A stretch of DNA of 64,000 bases from Vombatus ursinus (GCF_900497805.2 NW_020944311.1:895071-959070); one strand, 5' to 3'. Positions 20,560-31,320 are shown, counted from the stretch's first letter. A program made the numbers and translations. Notes: generated from the sequence alone by a model not told the origin.

Positions 20560-20900
20560 AAACTGCCTAACAGCCAATTTGGCTGGAACACAGAGAAAGG
20601 CTGTTATTATCTGCCCTCTTTCTTCAAAAGAGTCCGCTGGTGTAGCGCAGAAAGCCAGCTCTCATTAAAGGAAAAACAAATCCACAGCCAAATCCTGCAG
20701 TCGCAATTGAATACCATCGGCCCTTTGGGCCAGGTTTTCTGTCTTTTACCAGCACAAATATTCCAATGGATGTGTGATCTCATTAGTATGAGTCTTCCCT
20801 TCAACAATGCAAATGGCCACTCCTCCTGGCCTGCCTGACCTGTATCTCTGGTTCATGTCCCCTCATAAATTCACCATAATCCTTGTCAGTCCTACCCAGT
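20560..20900. promoter_or_regulatory. Candidate conserved non-coding element
   Basis: Repeat-free island with clustered factor-like motifs: CTCATTAAAGG, AATTGAATACC, ACAAATATTCCAATGG, CATTAGTATGAG and the octamer-like AATGCAAATGG. No coding frame spans it. Regulatory function is inference from composition only. Confidence 0.3.
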
Positions 20901-21239
20901 GGGATGGGAGCCATCTTGTCCTTCTCTTGCCATTTCAGAGACACCATTGGAGCATGAGGGCAGGCCCAGTAGGAATAGTCTGAGACAATAGCCCAAGGGG
21001 AAAAAAGCTACTCCTTCCTCAAAGGCCCAATATGTAATCAGGGAGTGTGACATTAGACACCATGAGGCTTTCACTAAGGAGTGGAACCACTTCCAAGGTT
21101 CCATGATATCTGGAGTCTCCATTATCTTGGGATAACAACACTGGGTTAAACCAAAGGGGAAGTGGGTGGCCCCCGGGCATCTTTTACAGGGCAGTGAGCA
21201 GGGCCAACGTTTTGGGGAAACGCTGGGGAAAATAGCATA

Positions 21240-21740
21240 GATGCACAGTCTTCCTTTTCTTTCCTGTCTCTTTAAAGGTGACTTGCTTCCTCTGCTCAAG
21301 AAGTTTCCCTGGCTTCCTGTTGCCTCTAGGATAAAATAAGCTTCTCTGTTTTGCATTTAAATGCATTCCAGTCCAGCCCCAGCCTACCTTCCCTGGATTA
21401 TTGCCAGGTACTCCCTCTCATACACTCTCTTTGTCCTCCTCACCTCTGCCTCCTGGCTTCCCTGACTTCCTTCAATTCCTTACTCCAATCCTTCAAAAGG
21501 TCTTTCCTGATCCCCCTCAATTCTAGTGCCTTCCCTCTTGTGATTATCTCCAACTTATCCTGCCTGTATCTTGTTTATACATAGTTTGCACATTGTCTCC
21601 CCTGCTAGACTGTGAGCTCCTCGAGGGCAGGGACTGTCTTTTACCTTTCTTTGGATTTCCCAGTGCTCAGCACAGTAGCTGCTACATAGTAGCAATGCCA
21701 CAGAATAGTTCATGTTTACTGACTGATGGTCTACTGTTCC
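21240..21740 (+). mobile_element. L2 LINE 3' part
   Basis: CTTCCTGTTGCCTCTAGGAT, CCAGTCCAGCCCCAGCCTAC, CTTTCCTGATCCCCCTC, GACTGTGAGCTCCTCGAGGG and a GCTACATAGTAG end. The overlapping minus-strand 154-codon frame is a by-product. Confidence 0.9.
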
Positions 21741-21744
21741 AAAT

Positions 21745-22056
21745 AGGTGACATTCTACCTCCTGTTTGAAATGCTGCCCCAGCTCGCTTCTAGAATCAGT
21801 TCCAGGGTCTCCTCCTACAGAAATCCTTTCCTGTTCCCCCATTTATCTCCATTTCTTTTCCACCAAAATTACTTTTTATTTGCTCTACATACATTTCCTT
21901 CCTCCTTATTGGTTCTCATGCTATTTTCCCCAGTAGAATGGAAGCTCCTCGAAAGCAGAGTCAATTTTTCTTTTGTCTTTGTACCCATAGTGCTTGGCAC
22001 AGTGTGTGACACCTAACAAGTCACTGATCAATGCTTGTTGAATTGAATTGAAACAT
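21745..22056 (+). mobile_element. Second L2 LINE 3' part, same orientation
   Basis: CTACCTCCTGTTTGAAATG, AAATCCTTTCCTGTTCCCCC, AATGGAAGCTCCTCGAAAGC and a TTGTTGAATTGAATTG end, directly after the previous L2. Confidence 0.85.
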
Positions 22057-22059
22057 GTC

Positions 22060-22760
22060 ACTCAGACCCAACATCGTCATTGGGGCCAGGCCTTATTCTC
22101 TGGATTTTGTGACTTTACCAAAGTGAAGCTGTCAGTTGACCTTTCATTCACTTGGGATGGTGGAATGAATACAAAGGATCTGGGTCCTTTAGCTCAGTCA
22201 TCATATTTTCAAGACTTGGGAAAGACTGACCAATCAAATTGTTCTTTGATAGGCTGGCTAGACATCCAAAGAAAATGAGAGAGGGACTACTGAAGGGGAA
22301 AACTGGCATCTTCTGGGAGGAGGATGACTCATCCCCCATTACAATGGCCAGGTACCCTGGAGAGCACTTATATTTGGCCAAACTCTTGTCATTCTTTGCT
22401 TATGGCACTGGTGATAGCGCAATATGTGTAACCGAGCCCAGACTACATGGTGGTCAGGTTGAAAAGTAACTTCAAGCAAGCCAAGTGACAGCTCTTCTGG
22501 TGGCCAAGACTTGGACAGAGGATGGAGGCGATGCAGCACAAGAGATGGAGCAATGGGCCTGAGTCAAAGGACCATGCCATCTTAGCCATGAAAGCAAGGC
22601 AGGGCAGGACAGCCTGTGTGAAAGAGCCAGGAGCTGGATGCAAGCGGAAGGGTGGCAAAAGGCCCTTGTAGCCAAATGCCAGCTGTGGTGTCTGAAGTAT
22701 TTACGTCAGCCACTTCTTTAGGCAGAAGCATTATAGGCTCCCATTAAGACACACACTCAA
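22060..22760. other. Unassigned stretch
   Basis: No repeat recognised. Open frames of 66-77 codons on both strands overlap each other and look random. Confidence 0.35.
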
Positions 22761-22762
22761 CG

Positions 22763-22892
22763 TTATCTCCTACCATATTGAATTAGATTCAATAGAATAT
22801 AACTGAAACCACGACAAACATACCCACGATTACCAAGTGGACGTGCCTCATTCTAGTTTGTGAACTTACCAATTCAATATAGTAGGGGATAA
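22763..22892. mobile_element. 130-bp element with 22-bp terminal inverted repeats
   Basis: Left arm 22763-22784 and right arm 22871-22892 are inverted copies with 20 of 22 matches (TTATCTCCTACCATATTGAA against the reverse complement of TTCAATATAGTAGGGGATAA). The left arm carries a further small hairpin, ATTGAATTAGATTCAAT. It has the look of a non-autonomous DNA transposon; no clear target duplication is visible and I do not recognise the family. Confidence 0.55.
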
Positions 22893-23690
22893 TATATTAA
22901 GATATTACCAGCCATTAGCAAGTGAACACAAATGGAAGTATTGATCAGTCATCTAATAACGCACCTAGAGAGACCCTGAGGGTATGGACTTGCCATGGCC
23001 AGGTCACAGGCGGTTTGGGAGTAAGACAGACCACGAGGGCTGGGCCGGGAAGGCTAACTAACTAGTTAGAGGGGCGTGACAGTATAAAATTAATGGACCC
23101 AAACTCAAAGCCAGGAGGTCAGTAAGGGCAGGGAATGATGGTTCTGAGTCTCAGTTTTCATGATACCAAGAGGGGACAATTAGGGAATGAATGCGGGTAT
23201 ATAGTCCAAGGTCTGCTTCAGGAGAGCCAGATCAAGTGGACAGAAATAGCATTAGTCTCCACTGAGAGAGTACTTTGTAATTTATACAGCACTCTTAAGA
23301 CAGATAGGAAGTCAAGTCTAGGTAGACAGGCCAGTGGGCATCTATCTGCAGACATCTACGCAGGCATCTCCTGCACAGAGACAGGACCTAAAGGAGCGGG
23401 CAGAAAGTAGACCGCAAATGAGGCAGCGGGCAGGCCAGGGGAGGGAGAGGGAGGGAGGAGGATCCCATACAAGTAAGAAGGTCCTCACCAACCTCCCAGC
23501 AGGGCTCCATCCTTGGTCTGAGGGTAAAGGCTGGCTGTCCGTCTGCATGACTCCCCTTGGCCCTGTCTGGGCAGGTAGGTCAGTGTTATCAGAGGTGCAC
23601 TGAGAGCCAGACACGGGCAGGGCTCACCTCAGAGCTCTGTAAGTGGCCAGAGCAGCCGATTATAGCACAGACACTAACCTAGGCTGACCT
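22893..23690. other. Unassigned stretch
   Basis: No repeat or gene recognised. GGGAGGGAGAGGGAGGGAGG near 23440 is a short G-rich run. Confidence 0.35.
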
Positions 23691-23742
23691 GACAGTGATT
23701 CAGTCCAATTCAGCAAGCATTGACTGATCACCTACTATGTGT

Positions 23743-23860
23743 TGTTTTCCCCTATTAGAATGAGATCTCTCTGAGAGCAGAGACTGTCTTGTGTTTCTCT
23801 TGGCATCCCCAGTGCTTAGTACAGTATTTGGCACAGAGTAAATGCTTAATAGGTGCTTTT
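23743..23860 (+). mobile_element. L2 3' end nested in minus-strand L2
   Basis: TTAGAATGAGATCTCTCTGA, CCCCAGTGCTTAGTACAG and AATGCTTAATAGGTGC, followed by an ATTC run. Confidence 0.8.
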
Positions 23861-23861
23861 T

Positions 23862-23908
23862 CCATTCATTCATTCATTCATTATTCATTCATTCATTCAT
23901 CCATCCAT
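23862..23908. repeat. (ATTC)n microsatellite
   Basis: About ten CATTC/ATTC units at the end of the nested L2. Confidence 0.95.
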
Positions 23909-24011
23909 ATAATGGTGCCAAGCTCTGTGTGAGGCTCTGGGAAAAACCATAAAAGAAATGACAGTCTGTGGCCTTGGGGTGTTTACATTCTACTGGGCAG
24001 ATCCAGGGGCA

Positions 24012-24570
24012 TGTCATAAAGTGTGGAGGGCAGCAGTGGACTTGTTGGCCTCCTATTGGTTAGAATGGCCCAAATACTGTCCTGCCTCTAGTTACCTCTA
24101 AATCATCTCTTTCCATCTCTGGCTACTCTGGCTTCAGGTTCAGTTCTTCAGAAATCAGCTGCCCTAGTTCCTTCCCACCCCATCCCCCTTTTGCAGATGC
24201 CTTAGGAAAAGGGGGAAGATTTCATCCTGAAATAGCAATCAAGCCCCTCCAGAGTCAGGGGCTCAGCTGGCGTCCTGGGCCCTGTGGGAGCCAATGAGGA
24301 GGCCCAGGGGGAAACCCCAGCTGTTCGGTACTTTTCCACTTAGCCCCTGAGAGGTATCAAAATCTCCCCTCCAGATGCCAAGGGACTTTGGGGTCCATTC
24401 AGTGAAAGAATGCTATCCACACTGGTGCCTCACAGCCCTAGAACGACAGGGCCCCCTTTCACCCCAGACTAGGGAAGGTAGGGCTGTTGAGGCTCTCTGC
24501 ATCAGAGCCTGTAGTGACTCCACTCCCTGGGCCACCTGCTCCTGCGTCGCTCCTTTCACTCTCTATCTCT
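24012..24570. other. Unassigned stretch
   Basis: No repeat family or protein-like frame recognised. Confidence 0.35.
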
Positions 24571-24577
24571 TCAATTT

Positions 24578-25110
24578 CTCTGGTGACTGTTGTTGTTTGC
24601 CCTTCATTTCAAAGAGGACCAATGACATCACGGGTGATGTCTTGACTTGCAAGTGAATTGGATTTCAGTGATGCAGAATTGCATAAAATCATCGGCCTCA
24701 CTCTCTCTTCCTGAGTCATCCAAGTCCGGTGGCAAGATGAAAGTCAAGACAATTGGTGATGGCCCAGGATGCAGCGGGTGACCTGGGGGTCTTCGATGCT
24801 GACCAAGCTCTAAGCTCTCCACGGTGCCCGCTTCAGCCACCTTCATGGTCATTAGAATGAATTGTTCTCATCCACCCATTCTGCTGGAGGACATCTTCAC
24901 ATGCTTGGGGTGGACACCCCCCTAACTCACTGATGGGTCTGAGGTCTGTCAGTTACCCTGAACCTGGTTTAGCCCATCTGCTGAGACAGTTTTGCTGGGG
25001 TGTGGCTACTATGCATGCTACAACATCTTGGATGAGCAGCCCTGAAAAGGGCTCAGCAAGCCCTCACCCCAGAGGTGCTGGTCCTCCCTGAGGCCTCCAT
25101 ACAGCCCTTT
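24578..25110 (-). mobile_element. Marsupial-type interspersed repeat with (CAA)n end
   Basis: TGTTGTTGTTTGCCCTTCAT, AAGAGGACCAATGACATCAC, GTGATGTCTTGACTTGCAAG, TTGGGGTGGACACCCCCC and ACTCACTGATGGGTCTGAGG are sequences I recall as highly repeated in marsupials. Its minus-strand end (ACAACAACA) is like that of MAR1 SINEs and RTE-type LINEs. The family name is not certain. Confidence 0.6.
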
Positions 25111-25207
25111 GTCTGGTTGTACCCCTCTGGGATCATTAGGGCTAGTGGTATGATAGAAGGGTTATAATTGGGTTAGAGTTAAAGGAGTTAGGGATCTTGA
25201 AGACATT

Positions 25208-25245
25208 TTGGAGGGAGAGAGAGAGAGGGAGAGAGAGAGAGAGTG
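25208..25245. repeat. (GA)n microsatellite
   Basis: GAGAGAGAGAGG repeated with single interruptions. Confidence 0.95.
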
Positions 25246-25342
25246 CGAGAGCAAGCTAACAATTGGAGGGGGGAGATGAGGAAATGCTTCCAATAGGGGG
25301 TAGCACTTGAGATGTTCAAAGATTTCATGAGGTGAAGATGAC

Positions 25343-25386
25343 GAATGAATGAATGAATGAATGAATGAATGAGTGAATGAATGAAA
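25343..25386. repeat. (GAAT)n microsatellite
   Basis: About ten GAAT units, one GAGT variant, directly before an L2 end. Confidence 0.95.
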
Positions 25387-25387
25387 A

Positions 25388-25520
25388 AGCAGGTATTAAG
25401 TGCTCAGTATAGACAAAGCATTGTGCTAGTGCTAGGGATGTGAACAAAAAAGCAAGACTATCCCTGTTCTCCAGGAACCCACATTCTAATGAGGGAGACA
25501 ACACATAGAAGAAGTTTCAG
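25388..25520 (-). mobile_element. L2 LINE 3' end
   Basis: GGTATTAAGTGCTCAGTATA, GCATTGTGCTAGTGCTAGGG, TCCAGGAACCCACATTCTAA and TGAGGGAGACAACAC. Confidence 0.85.
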
Positions 25521-25524
25521 CTGC

Positions 25525-25868
25525 AAGTCAGATGGTGAGGTCCAATGGTCCTTGAGAGGCAGATGGCAATGCCTCGTCTTTAACGTAATTTGCATTAACA
25601 AAGCCACGTCTATGTCTTTTGTAGAACCATTTGGAAGTGCCAAGGACTGGAGTGACAAAAATGTTCTTTTTTTTTCATTTTGTTTTATTTTTTAAAATTC
25701 TGACCTCAATGAACACCAAATAAAGCAGGTATTACATATACATTTTGGAGCAAGAGGAGATCACACATGAAACTGAATCTCCATTGCACAGAGCTTGTTT
25801 CTCTTTTTAGGTATATAATAAATCCAACTTGGAACTTTCAAAGCTGTCCTGGTTGTCTGTGATTACTT
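25525..25868. other. Unassigned stretch
   Basis: AT-rich with a T-rich tract at 25665-25695. No repeat recognised. Confidence 0.35.
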
Positions 25869-25871
25869 ATT

Positions 25872-26103
25872 GTAGCGTTTGGGGCCTAGAGTCAAGACAA
25901 CTCATCTTCCAGAGTTCAAATCTAGCCTCAGAAACTTACTAGCTGTGTGACCCAGGGCAAGTCACTTCACCCTGTTTGCCTCAGTTTCCTCATCTGTAAA
26001 AGGAGACGGAGAAGGAAATGGCAAACCACTCCAGTATCCCTGCCAAGAAAACCCCAATGGGGTCACAGAGTCAGACACGACTGAAACAATTGAACAACAA
26101 CAC
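25872..26103 (+). mobile_element. MAR1-type SINE
   Basis: GTTCAAATCTAGCCTCAG, CTAGCTGTGTGACCCAGGG, GACGGAGAAGGAAATGGC, CTGCCAAGAAAACCCCAATG and CAGACACGACTGAAACAATT, with an AACAACAAC end. Confidence 0.92.
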
Positions 26104-26394
26104 CTTCTGTGTGCTTCTCATTTGGGGGCAGATTGGCGGGGGGACCTAAGCCTCCCTTTCCCTCCTACCTCCCCCATCAACTAAAAAAAAACAACTAAAC
26201 TCCCCAAATTCTTGTAGCTGTGTCTACTGGGGAGGCAGGAGCTGCAGCACACGCAGAGACAGCTGGGAGGTCCCATCTCCACAAGCCTGGTTGATGGCTG
26301 CAGGGGCTGGGCTGGTAGTAGGGCTGGAGCTTTGAGGAGGGAGTACATTCCAGGCATGGGGGACGGCCTTCAAGAATGCCAAGATTGCTCAAAG

Positions 26395-26560
26395 GATCGA
26401 TCTGAGAATGGAAGGGACTTCAGAGGTCATTTGGCAGAGAAGACACTTAAGCCTAAGGACTGACTTGCCCAAGGTGACACAGAGAGTAAGTGACAAAGAC
26501 AGGAAACAAAGACACATCCCCAGACTCCAAATGTTCTTTCCCACTGCATCTTGTGGCCTC
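26395..26560 (-). mobile_element. MIR-related SINE
   Basis: GAATGGAAGGGACTTCAGAG, CTGACTTGCCCAAGGTGACA, TGTTCTTTCCCACTGCATC. Confidence 0.7.
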
Positions 26561-26561
26561 T

Positions 26562-27000
26562 TGTGGGAAATGGAATGTCAAGATTGGGGAACAGGTGGCG
26601 GATCAGTTTGGCTGATGTGAAGAATGCATGAAAGGGCCAAAATGGAAAGTGTGTGACCCCAGTCACTTGATGGGCCCATTTTGATGAGGAGGAGGGAGAC
26701 AGGAAGAGTTCAGAGCCAGGAGCATGAAGCAATGCCTGAGGAGGGTGTGCCTGCTTCTAGGCATCCCGGCAGCCAGGCAAATAAATAGGAAGGGGGTTTT
26801 AAAATAAGCTTTATTCATGTCTTTAGCTTTTATATCATAGTCCTTTCTGGAAATGTGACCCTACCCCTCTTCCCCAATGAAATCTTTCCTTAAATGAATG
26901 AAAAAAATGAATAAATGTATTAATAATTGAAACTGGATTAATAAATAAATGAATTATAAGCATAATGTCATGGAATTTATAATGATATAATCTTGGTAGA
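26562..27000. other. Unassigned stretch, AT-rich toward its end
   Basis: AATAAATGAATTAT-type low complexity near 26900-27000. No gene. Confidence 0.35.
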
Positions 27001-27004
27001 ATAA

Positions 27005-27130
27005 TAAATTAAATTAATTTTTATCAAGTGTTTGTGATGTGTCAGGCATTATACTAAACACTTGAAGATACAAATGCAAAAAGCATTCACCCTCCAGGAC
27101 CTTACGTTTTAACAGAGAAGACAACCTATA
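27005..27130 (-). mobile_element. L2 LINE 3' end
   Basis: GTGTCAGGCATTATACTAAA, GATACAAATGCAAAAAGC and AGGACCTTACGTTTTAACAG. Confidence 0.8.
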
Positions 27131-27329
27131 CAGGAGAGTAGTAGCTGGGGAGAGGTGTCTGGGTCTGAAAAATCAGAGATGGTGTTCCCTTGTCACAGAG
27201 AAAGACAGTTAAGTCAAAATAGCCAATACAGCGACGGCATCAGATGACGTCTTCCGCATTCTCCCCCAGCAGCCCACTCCTCGGAGCTGCTCTGCCAAGA
27301 GGAGAGAGGTCTGCTACCTTTTCTACTCT

Positions 27330-27720
27330 CTGTGGCTATTCCTGGTTTCTCAGTTGCTCAGAGTTCACTTTTCTTTTAGTGATCTTTTCATTTACTTTGT
27401 TTTTTGGGGTCTGCTCATTCCACTCTATATCACTTCATACAAATCTCTCCATGTTCCTCAGAATTCTTCCGATTTTCTTACTGCACAATAATATTAGAGA
27501 TTTTTCATCTATTCCCCAATCAATTGCTAGCACAAAAGTACTGCTAAGAGTACTGCTTTTTTTTTTTTTTCTTTGTCTTTGACCTCCTTGGAGTATATTC
27601 CCAGTAGTTGGACAGCTAGGTTGAAGGGTATGAAAAGTTTAGCAACTTTTCTTGTAAAACTTAAAATTGATATCAAGAACAGTTGAACTACCAAGAGCTC
27701 CATTAACAATTTATTAGTGT
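27330..27720 (-). mobile_element. L1 ORF2 C-terminus and 3' UTR
   Basis: Reverse complement of the L1 end: CACTTCATACAAATCTCTCC, TCTATTCCCCAATCAATTGC, GGAGTATATTCCCAGTAGTT and TTGAAGGGTATGAAAAGTTT. They correspond to the SEMSRTRKTL, PSIEEWL, LLGLY and IPFDPA parts of ORF2. Degraded. Confidence 0.75.
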
Positions 27721-27734
27721 AGGAGTGATTTTTC

Positions 27735-27985
27735 CATCTTCTTCTTGTTCAGTCATGGCCAACTCTTACTGATCCCATTTGGAGTTTTCTTGGCAGAGAT
27801 CTTGGAGTGGTTTGCCATTTCCTTCTCCAGCTCATTTTACAGACGAGCAAACTGAGGCAAACAAGGTTAAATGACTTGCCCACAGTCACACAGGTAGGAA
27901 GTGTCTGAGGTCAAATTTGAACTCAGTCCTCCTGACTCCAGAGCCGGCGCTCTAGCCGCTGCTGCACCACCTAGCTGCCAATCCT
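27735..27985 (-). mobile_element. MAR1-type SINE
   Basis: CTTGTTCAGTCATGGCCAAC, GATCCCATTTGGAGTTTTCT, TTTGCCATTTCCTTCTCCAG, GACTTGCCCACAGTCACAC and the head CTGCACCACCTAGCTGCC. Confidence 0.92.
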
Positions 27986-27989
27986 GTAA

Positions 27990-28690
27990 TGGCAATCTCT
28001 ACCATGATTATTTATAACCCCTCTGTTACTTAGTAGATGGTCTTAAAGAATAGCTGTGGCTGAAAAAGCCATCCCCCTACTATACCCCCTTGGTGGGGAG
28101 CCTTTCTATGCTGAATTATGCTGAATCAGACCGGTCCTCAGACACCACACATCCAACTCATTGTGGAGCTCATATTGAAAGCCTTGTAGCTTCGGAGGAG
28201 CCTTCCAGAACCGATGCTGAAGACCTCGTGAACTCAGGGTCACTTCCATTTCCATTTCCACTTTCACTTCCACTGCCTAGATGAAACATTAGCTAGCGCT
28301 TTAGTGAAGTCTCTACACGTAATAATGTAATCATGGGCAAACAGGTTTGGTTTTCCCATAAGCATCCCACTAAGCAGTTGACTCTTTTGGCTAATAATTC
28401 CATAAAGCAGAATCTGCTCTAGAATCAAAACAGAGCCCTCACTATCTTCTCAACAAAACCAGATAATTCAGGAAGAAAACAGGGCCCGAGGGCCTTGCCT
28501 TAGCAATCCCTAATTAGCATGGCCTCACCTTCTGAGAGGGCTCTATTGCCACTAATAGTCACTGTTGGCTATTTTTCCCATCCCTTGAAATTGAATTCAA
28601 AGTAGAGGTGACACCAGTGGCCTTGATAAATACTGATGACAGTGATAGTATTGTGGAATTAGGTCTAGGCTGAGGGTCAGTACATCTTTC
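27990..28690. other. Unassigned stretch
   Basis: CATTTCCATTTCCACTTTC near 28248 is a small hexamer run. The 64-codon frame at 28090 is not recognised. Possibly an unnamed old repeat around 28090-28250. Confidence 0.35.
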
Positions 28691-28694
28691 TTGG

Positions 28695-28960
28695 CTTGCG
28701 TGTACCAGCTAGGCAGGAATATGGTGATAAGTGTTTAACAACCAGCTCTCCAGAAAGAAAGAAAAAACACAACAAACTTTTAAGTTAAATCTACATTATT
28801 ACCATTTTCTCCATCACTTTTATAAAGTCTAGACAATCAACAAAGCAATAAATGAAGTCCTGATTTGTAGCGTTTGCCAATTTCTGAGGTACAGATGCTC
28901 ATGATGGAAATTTAACAATCAGTTTTTGGGAGTAGGTTCGAGCTGACTTGAGGATACCTC
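28695..28960 (+). mobile_element. hAT-like MITE, diverged copy
   Basis: Shares an ordered set of blocks with 58912-59210: GTTTAACAACCAGCT, ACTTTTAAGTTAAATCTAC, ATTTTCTCCATCACTTT, TCAACAAAGCAA and TGATTTGTAG. Ends are eroded; the family is inferred from the better copy. Confidence 0.6.
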
Positions 28961-28961
28961 T

Positions 28962-29580
28962 ACACCAAGGTCTGGGAACATAACCTGGACTTGACCACAG
29001 GTTGGAGGAAATGGGTAGTTATTATAAATCCCATTTGCAATGGGTTAAGCTCAAGCCAAGTCTCTTTTGTCTATGATCCTTTCAGGGACCCTTTGGAAGC
29101 CACAGAACCCCGTGGACTTCCACCTTAGCTATAATTCAACTCCAGCCTTGTGGGGGGCAAACTCAGTGGTTCTGTTGCATCCTTGTGATTCAGAAGGTTC
29201 CTGAGGCCAGTGGAACCACAGAAAACAACTGTGACTTCTTAGTGCTATCTAGAGACAGGCAACTTCTCTCTGTCTCTGTGTAACTTTAAATAAAGTCCGC
29301 AGGCCAATCAAGGGTCAGTGTGCTGCTTGTGTCAGACCACAGAAATCCTTTAAATTCAGTAGTTCAGACCAAGGTAGATGGTACATTTAAGTTATGCTGC
29401 TCTGAAGGTGAGATAGGACAAAAGCCTTCTTGGCTCTGATTTCCATCTCCAGATTGATGCCTCGTTTCTGTCCTATCTCACACATGTGAGTCATAGGTGA
29501 GTTAACTCTGCAACTGTCAATATCCTAGTCTAACTCTTACTTCTCAACTGGTGAAGGCAATTTTAGGTTACCTGCTTTCT
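28962..29580. other. Unassigned stretch
   Basis: No repeat or coding signal recognised. Confidence 0.35.
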
Positions 29581-29581
29581 C

Positions 29582-29862
29582 ATTCTCTCTCTCTCTTTCT
29601 CTCTCCATATACATATATATACACACGTAAATATATATACATATATGTAGATCTACATATATACATATATGCAGATCCATATGTGTGTAGACCTACATAT
29701 CTACACATATGCAGATATGTAGATCTACATATCTACATATAGGTAGATCTACCTATCTACATATAGGTAGATCTACNNNNNNNNNNTATCTACATATAGG
29801 TAGATCTACCTATCTACATATAGGTAGATCTACATATCTACATATGTAGATATGCACCTTTG
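29582..29862. repeat. CT/AT microsatellite passing into a palindromic 24-bp tandem array with assembly gap
   Basis: After CTCTCT and (TA/CA) runs, the unit TATCTACATATAGGTAGATC + TACC repeats at least four times around a 10-N gap (29777-29786). GTAGATCTAC within each unit is a perfect palindrome, so the array is self-complementary. Confidence 0.95.
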
Positions 29863-29919
29863 AGGGCATATATAAATATAATAAAAACATATATGCTATA
29901 ATAAAAATCATAATTCATT

Positions 29920-30048
29920 CTTTTTTGAGGCAATCGGGATTAAATGACTTGCCCAGGGTCAAACAGCTAGTAAGTGTCAAGTGTCTGAGGCCAGATTTTC
30001 TGGACTCTAGGATCGGTGTTCTATCCACCACACTACCTAGCTACCCCC
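29920..30048 (-). mobile_element. Poly-A tRNA-headed SINE (WSINE1 type)
   Basis: T-rich start, GAGGCAATCGGGATTAAATG, CTTGCCCAGGGTCAAACAGC and the head CTACCTAGCTACCCCC. A perfect 10-base duplication, ATAATTCATT, lies at 29910-29919 and 30049-30058. Confidence 0.92.
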
Positions 30049-30059
30049 ATAATTCATTT

Positions 30060-30600
30060 TTTTAAAATCCCCCCCAAAATACAGACAACATAAAAACCAA
30101 TGACATGTTTATCCTTTAATCCTCTAATGGATATGTGGTCTCATCTATCTGGAGTATTTCTTCCAAGGATTCAGATCACAACCCATCCATGCTTGACCGT
30201 TTGGGGCAACTCATATTCATCTCCTCCCAGAAGTTTGGCCCAAGGGGTCAACCCAATGGATTTGGGGCATTCCTTAAGTTTGTGGACATCCAGAGGACGC
30301 TAACGGAGCACCCTTGGACATTGCATTGATGATCCCTCAATCTTGCCATGTGACCCAAGTCCTTCTTCTTTCTGGATCGCACATTCTTTGATGCCATCCT
30401 TTATGCTGCTTGTCCTGCCTCATGTCCTTGTTTGGAAGGCGTCACAGCCTGCTCACACGCACCATGTGTGCCTCCTTGTTGCCCTTTAGGTCATCCTTGA
30501 CTTGGATTCCTCAGATACTTTGGCATTCTATGACTTGTAGCCACACAACATCACCAAAAGAATATTGACATTAAAAAAGATGGGCATCTTTAAAGGACAT
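30060..30600. mobile_element. Unclassified old repeat related to 15716-15858
   Basis: 30448-30598 aligns by eye with 15716-15858. The part upstream (30100-30440) has only faint similarity. Plus frames of 64-67 codons at 30100-30330 are not recognised. Confidence 0.3.
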
Positions 30601-30604
30601 AAAT

Positions 30605-31100
30605 GTACCTAAGGGGATTTGTTTGTGGTTAAGAAATATTCACTCTTTTTAATACCTGAATTTCTATATGAGCTAATGCCAAGCAAAATCATTAGAGCCA
30701 GGAAAACATGCACAATGACTTAAACAATACATATGGAAAGAGAAACAACAATGAACCTGAAACATAAAGCTGAGAAATGATGAGGAGCAAAGTCTGCCCC
30801 AGAGTAGACATGTGAGGATGCACCCCCATCCCATCTTGGCAGAAGTGGAAGTGTAGGGGTGTGGAGCACTGTAGATGATGTTGGACTTGGATAGCTTTGC
30901 CAAGCTAGTTTTGCCCCTCATTTTTATTACTTGTTATAAGGGATGGCTCCCTGAGGTAGGAGATGGGAGGTGGGGGTGGGGTGGAAGGAGCAGCAGTAAA
31001 CTGAAGCAAGTGGGCAGATTATCTTGCATCAAACATCTAGGAATATATTGGAAAATGAAGGTGATATACAAACAGATAAAGATACAGATTTTAAATTAAA
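30605..31100 (+). mobile_element. Old L1 3' end
   Basis: GAGCTAATGCCAAGCAAAAT, CATTAGAGCCAGGAAAACAT (the ORF2 end and start of 3' UTR), later ATTACTTGTTATAAGGGATG, GCTCCCTGAGG and GGAAAATGAAGGTGATATAC before an A/T-rich end. Confidence 0.7.
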
Positions 31101-31179
31101 CAAAATACTCAAGTACCTAACCTAGTTAGAAATGGAAGGAACTGTACCTAAAATAGAAACCAGGTCCTCGAACTCAGCC

Positions 31180-31320
31180 CCTGTTGGCATGGTGCAGTGG
31201 ATCTGGAGTCAGAAGATCTGGGTTGACATCTTAGCTGTGCCACTTCTTATGTGCATGACCTTGGACAAGTTACGCTCTGGGCCTTCATTTTCTCCTCTAA
31301 GGTCCCTTCCAACTCTAAAG
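31180..31320 (+). mobile_element. MIR-related SINE
   Basis: CATGGTGCAGTGGATCTGGA, GACCTTGGACAAGTTACG and AAGGTCCCTTCCAACTCTAA. Confidence 0.7.

Larger units (their letters stand above)
23695..24010 (-). mobile_element. L2 3' end split by a plus-strand L2 fragment
   Basis: CAAGCATTGACTGATCACC and TACTATGTG (to about 23742), then GCCAAGCTCTGTGTGAGGC and GGGGTGTTTACATTCTACTG (23910-24000), form one minus-strand L2 terminus. Confidence 0.75.

Noticed and set aside
20892-21356. 154-codon minus-strand frame
   Set aside because: Overlaps a plus-strand L2 and resembles no protein.
29582-29862. CRISPR-like spaced palindromic repeats
   Set aside because: Units are contiguous, without unique spacers, in vertebrate DNA; it is a tandem repeat.
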